NCBI GenBank assembly: GCA_009377535.1
Contig: WHTV01000010.1
Span: forward strand, 1-64,000
Length of the DNA stretch: 64,000 nt
Origin: Kiloniellaceae bacterium
GTDB taxonomy: Bacteria; Pseudomonadota; Alphaproteobacteria; Kiloniellales; Kiloniellaceae
Direction of reading: 5' to 3'
Every line of letters starts with the position of its first letter. Position 1 is the first letter of the stretch. A program made the position numbers and the translations under genes. Positions 54,191 through 62,756 of the stretch are shown here, piece after piece. The notes under the pieces are model-generated. The model was not told the origin of the DNA. It worked only from the letters and a program-made list of their open reading frames with translations, and did not search any database.

Positions 54191-54204
54191 CGCCACCGGC
54201 TCTC

Positions 54205-54280
54205 ACCGTCACCCCCGGGCTTGACCGCTTGAGCGTCTTGCCTCGTCCTTCGAGACGGCGCTGTCGCGACTGCTCATAAG
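54205..54280. repeat. REP-like repeat half
   Basis: GTCACCCCCGGGCTTGACC opens as one arm of the dispersed element, but its partner arm is replaced by CCTCGTCCTTCGAGACGGCG, another common intergenic palindrome in alphaproteobacteria. It seems mosaic or broken. Confidence 0.45.
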
Positions 54281-54354
54281 ATCCTGTGCCGCGGATCGCC
54301 ATCATGCGTGCTCCTGCTGGCCGCACGACGCAATCTGCCGCCACCTACTCTAAC

Positions 54355-54446
54355 CGCCGCCCTCGGGCTTGACCCGAGGGCCCATGGCAGAGGCCAGGCG
54401 CCCGGCCTCAAAGATGGATCCTCGCGTCGAGGCGCGAGGATAACAG
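54355..54446. repeat. REP-like palindromic repeat
   Basis: Arms CCCTCGGGCTTGACCCGAGGG and GGATCCTCGCGTCGAGGCGCGAGGATAACA around the core CCATGGCAGAGGCCAGGCGCC. The core is shared with 60458-60562. It lies 18 bases before the dctD fragment copy at 54464. Confidence 0.7.
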
Positions 54447-54463
54447 TTGAGGGATGGCACCGC

Positions 54464-54527
54464 CCGAGCGCGGCACCGCCGTCGTCGGCGCCGGGCACCA
54501 CCTCGCCGAGGCCGAGCACGAAGCGGT
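54464..54527 (-). pseudogene. 64-bp copy of an internal dctD fragment (direct repeat, left)
   Basis: Identical to 59219-59282 at 63 of 64 positions, no gaps, same orientation. On the minus strand it still reads VLGLGEVVPGADDGGAAL-type sequence of DctD. Both flanks differ completely from dctD. It marks the left edge of the anomalous 54.5-59.3 kb segment. The bases 54528-54837 after it hold no gene. Confidence 0.85.
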
Positions 54528-54837
54528 GCCGGTTTGACCACAGGCTATCGGGCTGCAGCGGCCCTGGCCCCTCGACCGGGTCGCAAACCGCCTGTCATAG
54601 TGGTCGGTCGGGCCCCTTTGCCCGGAACGACAATTGATCGTTTCAATAGGCCGTAAATGATCTAGGGTGCGGCCGGCTCCGCAACCGGGTCATGAACGCG
54701 AGTATCGTGCGTATCGTGCCGCAAGCCACCGCGGTCTGGTGCCAGGAGCTCGGCCAGGAGGATGCGCCACATCTCCTGCAGGGGCCATGAAGCCCTCATC
54801 GCCGGACGGTCCGACAGGCCCAACAAAGAGGATGAAG

Positions 54838-55008
54838 ATGGCTAGAAAGCCCAATTACGATTTCGAACGCAAAGAACGCGATCGGCTGAAGGCCGAAAAG
54901 AAGGCAAAGCGCGCTGCCGAAAAGAAGGGCGCCGGCGAAGATAAGTCGCAGCAAGGCGAATCGCCGGAACAGGGCAACCGCCAGGGGCCTGAACCGACGA
55001 CGGAGTGA
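54838..55008 (+). CDS. Small charged hypothetical protein
   Basis: 56 residues, ATG 54838 six bases after AGAGG. A basic N-terminal helix MARKPNYDFERKERDRLKAE is followed by an acidic Gln/Glu/Gly tail. This resembles short Lys/Arg-rich helical proteins common in alphaproteobacteria. No function is known. Confidence 0.65.
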   Translation: MARKPNYDFERKERDRLKAEKKAKRAAEKKGAGEDKSQQGESPEQGNRQGPEPTTE

Positions 55009-55035
55009 CAGTCCCGGGTGGCCGGCTAGGGGCAC

Positions 55036-55236
55036 TCATCGATCAAAGGGCGGGTCCCGCCATCCCAGGCCGTTGCGGATGACGTGCTTTATCCCGCTGG
55101 CCACGCGGTGGTCCTCTACACGAGGCACCCCGTGGGATCGCGGGAAGGGGGGCCGAATGCGCTCGAATCGGGTTCCGCTGAGCCAGTAGCGATCCGACAG
55201 TGGCAGGTCATCAAGGTTCGGTCCGCGGAATCCCAT
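55036..55236 (-). pseudogene. IS5-family (IS427 group) transposase remnant
   Basis: About 67 codons reading as the transposase N-terminus: YWLSGTRFERI, SHGVPRVEDHRVASGIKHVI, RNGLGWRDPP. Intact relatives continue for another 60-180 codons; here a stop follows PFDR and no terminal repeats are visible. It is a decayed fragment. The rest of the 55009-55325 gap is empty. Confidence 0.75.
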
Positions 55237-55325
55237 GGCCAAAGAAAACGACGTAAGCTGTCGGGAGCCGCGCCGCTCGTTCGTCCTCTGGATGCAAAGC
55301 GCAAGCAATCACCCGGAGCCTTCCA

Positions 55326-55976
55326 ATGACCCCCACCATCACAGCCTTTGAACGGTCGCCCGATGGCGGCAAGGGACTGGCGCGCGACATGCGCGTTCGC
55401 TGGGCGCTTGAAGAAGTGGGCCAGCCTTACGACGTTCGCCTTGTTTCGTTCAGCGAGATGAAGGAACCCGCGTATCGTGCGCTTCATCCTTTCGGGCAGA
55501 TTCCGACCTATGAAGAAGGCGATCTCGTCCTGTTCGAGTCGGGGGCGATCGTGTTCCACATCGCCGAGCGCCATGCGGGCCTGCTGCCGGACGATGCGAA
55601 TGCCCGGGCGCGCGCGATCACATGGATGTTTGCCGCGCTCAATACGGTGGAGCCGCCGATCGTTGAGCGCGAACAGGTCCGGTATGTGGAAGGCGACAAG
55701 AGCTGGTACAAGGAGCGCCTGCCTATCCTCGAGGATCGCATCCGTAACCGGCTGGGCGAACTTTCCAGTCGCCTCGGCGACGCGGAATGGCTCGACGGTG
55801 CGTTCAGCGCCGGCGATCTGCTGATGGTGATGGTGCTGCGCAGGTTGGACGGAATGGATATCCTGGACGACTATCCGAACCTCTCCGCCTATGTCGCCCG
55901 CGGCGAAGCGCGGCCTGCCTACAAGCGTGCGTTCGATGCTCAGGTGGCGGTTTTCAACGCCGCGCCGACCTGCTGA
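55326..55976 (+). CDS. Glutathione S-transferase
   Basis: 216 residues. The N-terminal thioredoxin-like domain reads KGLARDMRVRWALEEVGQPY and HPFGQIPTYEEGDLVLFESGAI; the cis-Pro and ESGAI glutathione contacts are present. The C-terminal helical domain follows (FSAGDLLMVMVLRRLDGM). Third-position GC is lower than in the surrounding core genes, consistent with the island. Confidence 0.9.
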   Translation: MTPTITAFERSPDGGKGLARDMRVRWALEEVGQPYDVRLVSFSEMKEPAYRALHPFGQIPTYEEGDLVLFESGAIVFHIAERHAGLLPDDANARARAITWMFAALNTVEPPIVEREQVRYVEGDKSWYKERLPILEDRIRNRLGELSSRLGDAEWLDGAFSAGDLLMVMVLRRLDGMDILDDYPNLSAYVARGEARPAYKRAFDAQVAVFNAAPTC

Positions 55977-56164
55977 CAAAGGTCCGCTCTGGATCAGGCA
56001 GAGACTTCAGCCCTGCGGTAGCGTGCGTCCGCTTGCGATCTTGCTCCAGACATCATGGACTGAGCCTCGCATGTCGCAGGAGTGCCAGGAGCGGCCGCGG
56101 CCAAGGGACGCATCTGCTCGAATCGTCGCAGTTGGCGCACACCGGATCGAGTGCAAGCGGGATC

Positions 56165-56899
56165 TCAAGCCGGGTAAAGTGTAATGGGCGCTTCGAAGCC
56201 CTTGAGCTGAAATTCCCGAGGTCGGCTGCCCGCTAAGTCGGACTGGACACGCTCATGGATGGCTTGCGTCACCAGAATCTCGCCGGCTGCCGCTGCGGAT
56301 TGCGCTCGGGACGCGAGGTTCACAACGGTGCCGATCGCAGTCAGATCGCGATGCGACCGACCGAATTCCCCGAAACTGAGCTCTCCACAGTGGATCCCGA
56401 CGCCCACCCCCAGCTCTGCGCCGGCGAGGCCGAGCGGTTCGATGAGAGTCTTTCGCCTAGCACTCCAGCGTCTCTGGATCGCCCGAGCAGCGAGCACACC
56501 CTGCCGAGCGTGGTCCGCGTGCCTGATCGGGAAGTTGAAGACGGCCATGACGGCGTCTCCGATTGTCTTGTTGAGAAGTCCGTCGCACTCCCAAATGGCG
56601 CTGGCACATTCGTCGTAGAAGGCATCCAGCAGTCCAGAAATGGCATCTTGCGAGTGGGACTGTGACAGAGTGGTGTAGCCTCTCAGGTCGGCGAACAGAA
56701 CGGTCGCGTCTATGGTGATCTTTCGGGCCCTCATAACTGTCGTGAACATCAACTCGCAGATTGTGCAAGTATTCGGATTCATCCGGCTCGGACGAATGCC
56801 GAAAACACGAAATGGCACCGAAACCACGCCGTGCAACGGCACCGGCAGGTGCATCTGTTGCCAGCACCCCTTGCAAATTCTCGAGCGGCGCAGCGTCAT
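56165..56899 (-). CDS. Class III adenylate/guanylate cyclase with paired Cys N-terminus
   Basis: 244 residues. The N-terminal 50 residues hold CKGC (about 9-12) and CTIC (about 45-48), probably a metal or haem-binding knuckle. The cyclase domain has metal Asp in LFADLRGYTTL (about 69-79), Lys and second Asp in NKTIGDAVMAVF, substrate Asp in HRDLTAIG and the Asn/Arg pair in VNLASRAQS, so it looks active. Product is probably cAMP. No effector is adjacent. Confidence 0.88.
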   Translation of the reverse strand: MTLRRSRICKGCWQQMHLPVPLHGVVSVPFRVFGIRPSRMNPNTCTICELMFTTVMRARKITIDATVLFADLRGYTTLSQSHSQDAISGLLDAFYDECASAIWECDGLLNKTIGDAVMAVFNFPIRHADHARQGVLAARAIQRRWSARRKTLIEPLGLAGAELGVGVGIHCGELSFGEFGRSHRDLTAIGTVVNLASRAQSAAAAGEILVTQAIHERVQSDLAGSRPREFQLKGFEAPITLYPA

Positions 56900-57108
56900 G
56901 ACCGCTTCTCCAAAACTGACACTTCCGGCAGAGCCGGCTCAGCGGCTCGTGGGGCAGCATAACCCGAGCGAGTGCCCCTGACGAGCGAGCTTCCGCGCTC
57001 ACGGTGCGGGTTGACGTCGGGCCGACCCACGAACACTGAAGGGGATCCCGCCAGAGAAGACAAAGCATGTCAGTGCCAGGAGGTCGCCGCCGACCGCTGC
57101 ACGACTTC

Positions 57109-57210
57109 CTATGAAACCGGACCGAAGCAACGCAGCAGGTCGACTAGCAGATGCTCCTTCTCCTCCATGCCGATGCTGAGGCGCACGATCGGGCGGCCGC
57201 CATAGGTGCG
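57109..57210 (-). pseudogene. C-terminal tail of a Cys/Met-metabolism PLP enzyme
   Basis: YGGRPIVRLSIGMEEKEHLL matches the end of cystathionine/MetY-type enzymes (compare MVRLSVGLEDAEDIIADL of metY in this window). The rest of the enzyme is absent upstream; the frame runs into a DUF2285-like piece. It is a remnant. Confidence 0.6.
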
Positions 57211-57273
57211 GTCGACGCTGCGTTCCCTGTCGAGGACGACAGACGCCGTGAGGTTCTGCACACCACCCCAGGA

Positions 57274-57554
57274 CGCGCCGAGCGGCACGGCGATCTCGCG
57301 GTACGGCGCGCCGGCGAGCCAGCCATCGAGCGCCTGAAGCACCACGCGGAGATGTTGGCCACGAGGCTCGACACGCAGGCGCGGACGTGCCGGGGCGGAA
57401 GCACGGCGTCGGTCAGCGGCCGCACCGGCTGGAACAGGCTCGAGCCCGTGACGCTGAGCTGGAGCGATTGGTCCGCCTTGGTGAACAAGAGGTGCTGTCG
57501 TCCGTCGGGCGTAAGCAGCACCGCAGTGCGGCACGAAATCTCCGACAAGGTGAA
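57274..57554 (-). pseudogene. Frameshifted DUF2285-like gene fragment
   Basis: One frame (57554-57384) reads FTLSEISCRTAVLLTPDGRQ and LQLSVTGSSLFQPVRPL; the next (57378-57274) reads QHLRVVLQALDGWLAGAPYR. Joined, these are the two halves of a DUF2285 domain, split by a frameshift near 57380. DUF2285 genes are usually carried by integrative conjugative elements and plasmids of alphaproteobacteria. The stretch 57560-57960 beyond holds no gene. Confidence 0.6.
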
Positions 57555-57962
57555 GCGACTGCGCATTGGCGCGGGCCGGATGGAAGCGCGATCGCCGGCA
57601 GCACGTGCGGACACCCTTGATGACCGCCGCCGACCAGCTGTCCATCCGAGTTCATCGACCGAAGACTTCATTCTTCGTCTTGAGGTTGATACGCGACCCC
57701 GGCCTCAGGGCGCCAAGGTGTCAAATTTGGTTGCAATCGACCCTGCTTTGCTCGGATTCCCTGCGGGTTGCGTGCGCCACGACACCTGCGGTGGCCACGG
57801 CCATTCCCAGAAACAGCGATACCCGTCAAATTTTCTTACAGTTCAGGCCTTTCGTTCGGTTTCGCATGGCTGCTGACGGACGCGGCGGAAACCACTGGTT
57901 TCCTGAAGGAAATCAGAAAGCAATCGGCGGCTTGGCAGTGCCGCCAATTGGTCGGATTATCA

Positions 57963-57985
57963 CGATTTTGACACAGACAAAATCG
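57963..57985. promoter_or_regulatory. Inverted repeat, candidate enhancer site for the PEP-CTERM gene
   Basis: Perfect 8-bp arms CGATTTTG and CAAAATCG around ACACAGA, about 40 bases upstream of the sigma-54 promoter. It could bind a PrsR- or DctD-like activator. Confidence 0.4.
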
Positions 57986-58025
57986 CAAATCAGTCAAGCG
58001 ATTGGAATTATGAGGTTTAGTTATC

Positions 58026-58041
58026 TGGCATGCCGATTGCT
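58026..58041 (+). promoter_or_regulatory. Sigma-54 promoter of the PEP-CTERM gene
   Basis: TGGCATG-CCGA-TTGCT, one mismatch to consensus, 122 bases before the ATG at 58163. PEP-CTERM genes are known to be run by sigma-54 with PrsK/PrsR in other bacteria. Confidence 0.65.
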
Positions 58042-58162
58042 TTATAGTTGGGAGAACATCGCTCTACTGCTTTTCGAGAAGTTTGCGCAGAGCAGTGCAC
58101 GATCAGGTGGAAAGCCTGACCGAGCATCCGAAACCAGGGTTCTAAAGAGGGGCGCAACTAAA

Positions 58163-58825
58163 ATGGCCAAGAGCCTTCTACTCAGTTTCAGACTGACAGT
58201 CTTTGCTGCGGCCTTGCTGTGCGCCACCTTGGCCAGCACCGCGGCACATGCCGTTCTGATCGAAATCAGCGGTGCGTCATTTACTCCGGGGAGCGGCTAT
58301 GGGGACGACGGCAGCGAAAGTGCGTCATCGACCCTGCTCGAGGTGGCTTTCAGCACGTCGACCTTCGCTGCCCAGAGCTTTTCTCTGAACAGCGTCGGCC
58401 AATCGCAAACTTTTAATTTCGGCACGATCAACCTGCAGGAACCGAGTTCTGGAGGCGGAATCGTTGGAGGCGAAACCGATGACCTCGGTGTCATTGCAAA
58501 CTTCATCTTTACCAGTCCATTGGGGATGACCCAAATGGTCAACGCAGTTGGCACCGCCACCACCGGTTCTGTGAGCGATACCCACGTGGATTACACCCTC
58601 GCGTGGTCGCCCATTCTGGTGGATTTTGGAATTGGTGGGCAGCTCCAGATTTCACTGCTGGAGCTCTCCTTCTTCGGACAAGATATTCTGACTCAAACAG
58701 CGACGATCACGTTGTTTGAACTTCCCCGGACGGTCATAACGACCATCCCGGAGCCGGGGACGTTGTTCCTCTTTGCCATCGGTCTTATCGGCCTCGCAAC
58801 GCTGGCGCTCCGCCGCAGAGCTTAG
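58163..58825 (+). CDS. PEP-CTERM sorting-signal protein
   Basis: 220 residues. Signal peptide (about 1-29, ending AAHA), a Ser/Thr/Gly-rich beta-type middle, and the C-terminal signal IPEPGTLFLFAIGLIGLATL followed by ALRRRA, which exosortase would cut. No exosortase gene lies in the window. Codons are AT-richer than core genes. It probably encodes a surface or matrix protein. Confidence 0.9.
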   Translation: MAKSLLLSFRLTVFAAALLCATLASTAAHAVLIEISGASFTPGSGYGDDGSESASSTLLEVAFSTSTFAAQSFSLNSVGQSQTFNFGTINLQEPSSGGGIVGGETDDLGVIANFIFTSPLGMTQMVNAVGTATTGSVSDTHVDYTLAWSPILVDFGIGGQLQISLLELSFFGQDILTQTATITLFELPRTVITTIPEPGTLFLFAIGLIGLATLALRRRA

Positions 58826-59022
58826 GCGGGGCTGCGGAGCTCGCACTGACTCGACGATGCTTCCGTAGGAGCCTTCCCGCCGTCCGATAGCCCCGGCTGT
58901 CACGGTCTGACGGTCTGGAATGTCTGCTGCTGGCGCATCTTCCGACACAGCCAGTCGGCCTCAAACGCCATTGAGCCGCTGATAGCTCTCGGCGCCAGGC
59001 GCACCTGACGGGGCCCGCCCCC

Positions 59023-60390
59023 CTACCCCTCCTCGCTCACCAGAAAATCCTCCCGCCGCAACCCATGCCGCTGGAGCTTGTCGTAGAGGGTCTTGCGGGA
59101 GAGGCCGAGGGCTTCGTAGGTGGCCTTGAGACTGCCGCCGTGGCGGCGCAGCTCGGCGGTGAGGATCGACTTCTCCACGGCATCGAGCCGCTCCGACAGC
59201 GGCCCCTGCCCCAGGCCACCGAGCGCGGCACCGCCGTCATCGGCGCCGGGCACCACCTCGCCGAGGCCGAGCACGAAGCGGTCGGCGGCGTTCCTCAGCT
59301 CGCGCACATTGCCCGGCCAGTCGTGGGCCATCAAACCCGTCAGAAGGCCGGCATCGAGCTCCGGGATGTCGCGCCGGTAGCGGGCGCGGGCCTCGCGCGC
59401 CAGGTGATTGAACAGCAGCGGAATATCCTCGCGGCGCTCGCGCAGTGGCGGCAGCGCCAGGGAAACCACGTTCAGGCGGTAATAGAGATCCTCGCGGAAG
59501 CGTCCGTCCCGGCAGGCGGCATAGAGGTCGCCCTTGCTGGCCGCCACGAAGCGCAGGTCGAGCGGAACCGACAGGTTGGAGCCGAGGCGCTCGATGCTCC
59601 GCGTCTCGATGGCCCGCAGCAGCTTCACCTGCAGGCCCAGCGGCATCGACTCGATCTCGTCGAGCAGCACGGTGCCGCCGTCGGCGAACTCCAGCTTGCC
59701 GGTGCGCGGCTTCTGGGCGCCGGTGAAGGCGCCGGCGACGTGGCCGAAGAGCTCGCTCTCGATGAGCTCGTCCGGCACGGCACCGCAGTTGATGGCCACG
59801 AAGGGTCCCTTCGCACGGGCGCCCAGGTCGTGCAGGGCGCGGGCCACCACCTCCTTGCCGCTGCCGGTCTCGCCCACCAGCAGCACGTCGGCATCGATGT
59901 CGGCCAGGGCGCGGACCTGGCCGCGCAGGTGCTCCATCGCCGCGCTGCGCCCGACCAGGCGCGCTTCGAGCTTGCCGCTGGTTTCCAGCTCCTGGCGCAG
60001 GGCGCGGTTCTCCAGCACCAGGCGGCGCTTCTCCAGGGCGCGGGCGACGACGCTCGCCAGATGGGCGGTATCGAAGGGCTTTTCGATGAAGTCATAGGCG
60101 CCGGTCCGCATGGCCTCGACCGCCAGCGGCACGTCGCCGTGGCCGGTCACCAGCACCACCGGCAGCGCGGGGTCGATCTCCAGCGCGCGGCGCAGCAGGG
60201 CGAAGCCGTCCATGTCCGGCATCTTGATGTCGCTGACCAGCACGCCATAGAGATTGCGGCTGAGCTGCGCCTCGGCGCGGCGCGCCGTGGCGAAACAGGT
60301 CACCCGGTGGCCGCAGAGCTCGAGGCCCTGCTGCACCGCATGGCGCAATGGCTCCTCGTCGTCGACGAAGAGAACGCGACCTTCTTCCAT
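59023..60390 (-). CDS. dctD: Sigma-54 activator DctD (response regulator)
   Basis: 455 residues from ATG 60390. Receiver domain with Asp in LVSDIKMPDMDG (about residue 54), AAA+ domain with GETGSGKE (Walker A), GAFTGA loop that touches sigma-54, and GGTVLLDEIESM (Walker B), then a Fis-type HTH (KATYEALGLSRKTLYDKLQR). It probably activates dctPQM. Bases 59219-59282 are duplicated at 54464-54527. It is 217 bases from dctB, unusually far. Confidence 0.94.
   Translation of the reverse strand: MEEGRVLFVDDEEPLRHAVQQGLELCGHRVTCFATARRAEAQLSRNLYGVLVSDIKMPDMDGFALLRRALEIDPALPVVLVTGHGDVPLAVEAMRTGAYDFIEKPFDTAHLASVVARALEKRRLVLENRALRQELETSGKLEARLVGRSAAMEHLRGQVRALADIDADVLLVGETGSGKEVVARALHDLGARAKGPFVAINCGAVPDELIESELFGHVAGAFTGAQKPRTGKLEFADGGTVLLDEIESMPLGLQVKLLRAIETRSIERLGSNLSVPLDLRFVAASKGDLYAACRDGRFREDLYYRLNVVSLALPPLRERREDIPLLFNHLAREARARYRRDIPELDAGLLTGLMAHDWPGNVRELRNAADRFVLGLGEVVPGADDGGAALGGLGQGPLSERLDAVEKSILTAELRRHGGSLKATYEALGLSRKTLYDKLQRHGLRREDFLVSEEG
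59219..59282 (-). repeat. 64-bp direct repeat (right), inside dctD
   Basis: The parental copy of the sequence at 54464-54527, encoding the linker between the AAA+ and HTH domains. Together the two copies bracket the low-GC segment. Confidence 0.85.
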
Positions 60391-60457
60391 GGTCAGCCTT
60401 CCTTGCCCGCGCATGGCTGTCCGCGCCGCGACGCGAGCGAAACCAGCCCACTCAGGT

Positions 60458-60562
60458 TGTCATCCCGGCCAAGCGAGCGCCAGCGAGTGCGAGCCGGGAT
60501 CCATGGCAGAGGCCAGGTGCCGAGTCCAACCATGGGCCCTCGGGTCAAGCCCGAGGGTGACA
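60458..60562. repeat. REP-like repeat between dctB and dctD
   Basis: TGTCATCCCGGCC and GAGCCGGGATCCATGGCAG arms, a core AGAGGCCAGGTGCC shared with 54355-54446, then CCATGGGCCCTCGGGTC and AAGCCCGAGGGTGACA. It lies in the 217-base gap of a two-component pair that is usually tightly linked. Confidence 0.7.
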
Positions 60563-60607
60563 TTGGGGGTTTCGCCAGAAGCGCAGCGCGTTGGGAACCC
60601 GTCCTGC

Positions 60608-62461
60608 TCACGCCGGCTCCTTCAGCGCCGTCTTGGCGGCGGCTCTGGCCGACAGCAGCGGCAGCTCGATGGTGAAGACCGCGCCGCCCTCCGGATGGTT
60701 CTCGGCGCGCAGCACGCCGTCGAAATCCTTCACGATGTTGTAGGAGATCGAGAGCCCGAGGCCGAGGCCTTCGCCGACTTCCTTGGTGGTGAAGAAGGGA
60801 TCGAAGATCTGGCCGAGCTCGGCCTCGGCGATGCCGGGGCCGTGGTCGCGCAGGGTGACGGTCACCCGCCCGCCCGCCGCGCGCAGGGCGAATTCCATCC
60901 GCGGCGCCGCCTGGTCCTTCATGGCATCCAGCGCATTGGCGACGAGGTTGAGGATGACGTGCTGCAGGCGCACCCGCCCGGCACGCACGGTGAGGCCGCG
61001 GTCCGGCTGGTCGACGCTGACCTCCGCGCCGGCGCGCTCCAGGCGCGTGCGCAGGAAGTCCAGGGTGTCGTCCAGCACCTCGGCGAGGCGCACCGGGCGC
61101 AGCTCGCTGCGCGGCTTGCGCGCGAAGGTCATCAGGTGCTTGCTGATGTCGGCCATGCGGGTCGTGAGGTCCTTGATGCGGCCCAGGTTGGAGCAGGCTT
61201 CGGCCTCGCGGTTGCGCTCGATCAGCAGCTGCGCATTGTCGGCATAGGAGCGGATCGCGGCCAGCGGCTGGTTGAACTCGTGGCTGAGGGCCGCCGACAT
61301 CTGGCCGAGCGCGGCCAGCTTGCCGGCCTGCACCAGATCGTCCTGGGCGCGGCGCAGGTCGGCGGTGCGCTCCTCGACCCGGCGCTCCAGTTCCTCCGAG
61401 GCGCGGCGCTGATACTCGATGCGCTCGACCAGGCGGGCGCGGCGCTGCAGCACCACCAGGGCGATGAGCAGCACGAGGGCCGAGGCCAGGGCCGCCACCA
61501 CCATGGCGGTGACGGTCTGGGAGTACGCCAGCGTCGTCGAGGCCAGCACGTGCAGGGTCCAGCCGGCCTCCGGCATCTCCTTGGTCACCATGACGTATTC
61601 GCGGCTTGGCGCGCCGGCGGCCTGGCCGTCGACGGTGAGCAGCTGCAATCCGCCGGCGCGGCTGCGCAGCTCGAGGTCGAGCGGGCGCAGGTCCACCGAC
61701 TCGTAGCGCCGGTTCTCGGCGATGGCCTGCCGCTCTTCGGCATCCAGCGGCGCCAGGGTGCGATAGCGCCACTCGGCCCGGCTGGAGATGAAGATCACGC
61801 CGTGCGGGTCGGTGACGATGACATCCTCTTCCTCGCCCGCGGTCCAGCCGTGCTCGATCTCGTCGAGGCTGACCTTCACCACCACGGCGCCGAGGATCTC
61901 TCCGCCGTCCGACACCTGCGAGGCGAAGTAGTAGCCGCGCTTGCCCGAGGTGGTGCCGAGGGCGAAGTAGCGGCCGAGACGGCCCTGCATGGCTTGCTGG
62001 AAGTACGGCCGGAAGCTGAAGTTGTGGCCGACGAAGGGAAGCTCGCTGCCCCAGTTGCTGGCGGCGAAGGTCATGCCCTCGGCGTCCATGAAGTAGGTGT
62101 CCTCGGCGCCGGTCAGGCGGTTGACGGTTTCCGTCAGCTGGTTGCCGCGGGCCCGCATCGCCGGGTCGTCGGGCGCCAGGAAGAGTTCCACCACGTCGCC
62201 GTGCAGCGCCAGCAGCTTGGGCACCGACTGGTACTTGCCGAGCGCGCCGGAGAGATTGCTGGCGTAGAGGTCGAGCTTGGCCGCGGCGCGGGTGCGCGTC
62301 TGCTCGAAGAACAGGTTCTCCGCCCAGAGCTGGGTCAGCAGCACCATGGCGAGGCAGGCGACCAGCGCCAGCGCCAGCCGGGCGGCACCGCCGAGGCCCC
62401 AGCCGGAAGCAGCCGTCGCGACGGCTGCGGGCTCAGCCCTTGAAAAGAGAGCCAGCGCCAC
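60608..62461 (-). CDS. dctB: DctB-type sensor histidine kinase
   Basis: 617 residues. Two membrane helices (about 27-47 and 320-342) frame a large periplasmic double Cache sensor ([38 protein letters not shown]) that binds dicarboxylates. Cytoplasmic coiled coil, H-box [20 protein letters not shown] (about 398-417), N-box LVANALDAM and [20 protein letters not shown]. Its start overlaps the DUF1192 gene by 29 bases; a later GTG is possible. Confidence 0.93.
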   Translation of the reverse strand: MALALFSRAEPAAVATAASGWGLGGAARLALALVACLAMVLLTQLWAENLFFEQTRTRAAAKLDLYASNLSGALGKYQSVPKLLALHGDVVELFLAPDDPAMRARGNQLTETVNRLTGAEDTYFMDAEGMTFAASNWGSELPFVGHNFSFRPYFQQAMQGRLGRYFALGTTSGKRGYYFASQVSDGGEILGAVVVKVSLDEIEHGWTAGEEEDVIVTDPHGVIFISSRAEWRYRTLAPLDAEERQAIAENRRYESVDLRPLDLELRSRAGGLQLLTVDGQAAGAPSREYVMVTKEMPEAGWTLHVLASTTLAYSQTVTAMVVAALASALVLLIALVVLQRRARLVERIEYQRRASEELERRVEERTADLRRAQDDLVQAGKLAALGQMSAALSHEFNQPLAAIRSYADNAQLLIERNREAEACSNLGRIKDLTTRMADISKHLMTFARKPRSELRPVRLAEVLDDTLDFLRTRLERAGAEVSVDQPDRGLTVRAGRVRLQHVILNLVANALDAMKDQAAPRMEFALRAAGGRVTVTLRDHGPGIAEAELGQIFDPFFTTKEVGEGLGLGLSISYNIVKDFDGVLRAENHPEGGAVFTIELPLLSARAAAKTALKEPA

Positions 62462-62615
62462 TGAGGTAGCTCTTCTTGGCCGCGATCTTCTGCTTCACGC
62501 GCTCGGCCTCGGTCTCCAGGTTGGCGAGATATTCCTCCAACTCGTCGATGCCGAGGCTGTCGAGATCCTTCGGCTTGGGCTTCTGCTTGCGCGGTTCCAG
62601 GTCTTCCAGTTCCAT
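62433..62615 (-). CDS. DUF1192 family small protein
   Basis: 60 residues. The pattern DLDSLGIDELEEYLANLETE then [17 protein letters not shown] is DUF1192. Lys/Glu-rich helix with a conserved C-terminal end. Function unknown; common in alphaproteobacteria, often next to the quinone oxidoreductase/trcR genes as here. Confidence 0.88.
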   Translation of the reverse strand: MELEDLEPRKQKPKPKDLDSLGIDELEEYLANLETEAERVKQKIAAKKSYLSGAGSLFKG

Positions 62616-62756
62616 CGGTCAGGTCTCCCTTTCCGTCCATTTACATGGGATTTCGTGCGGGACAGGCCCTTTCACTTTTTGCCGCGGCACTATACTAACT
62701 CCCCCCAATCATAGCGATTCATCCCTACAGCAGGTGCCAGTGAGAGGAGCCGCCCG

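Noticed and set aside
54692-54790. 32-codon frame MNASIVRIVPQATAVW
   Set aside because: No ribosome site, no similarity, and it lies in the repeat-rich island edge.
55977-56164. Coding sequence between GST and cyclase genes
   Set aside because: Only short overlapping frames with no motif; treated as intergenic.
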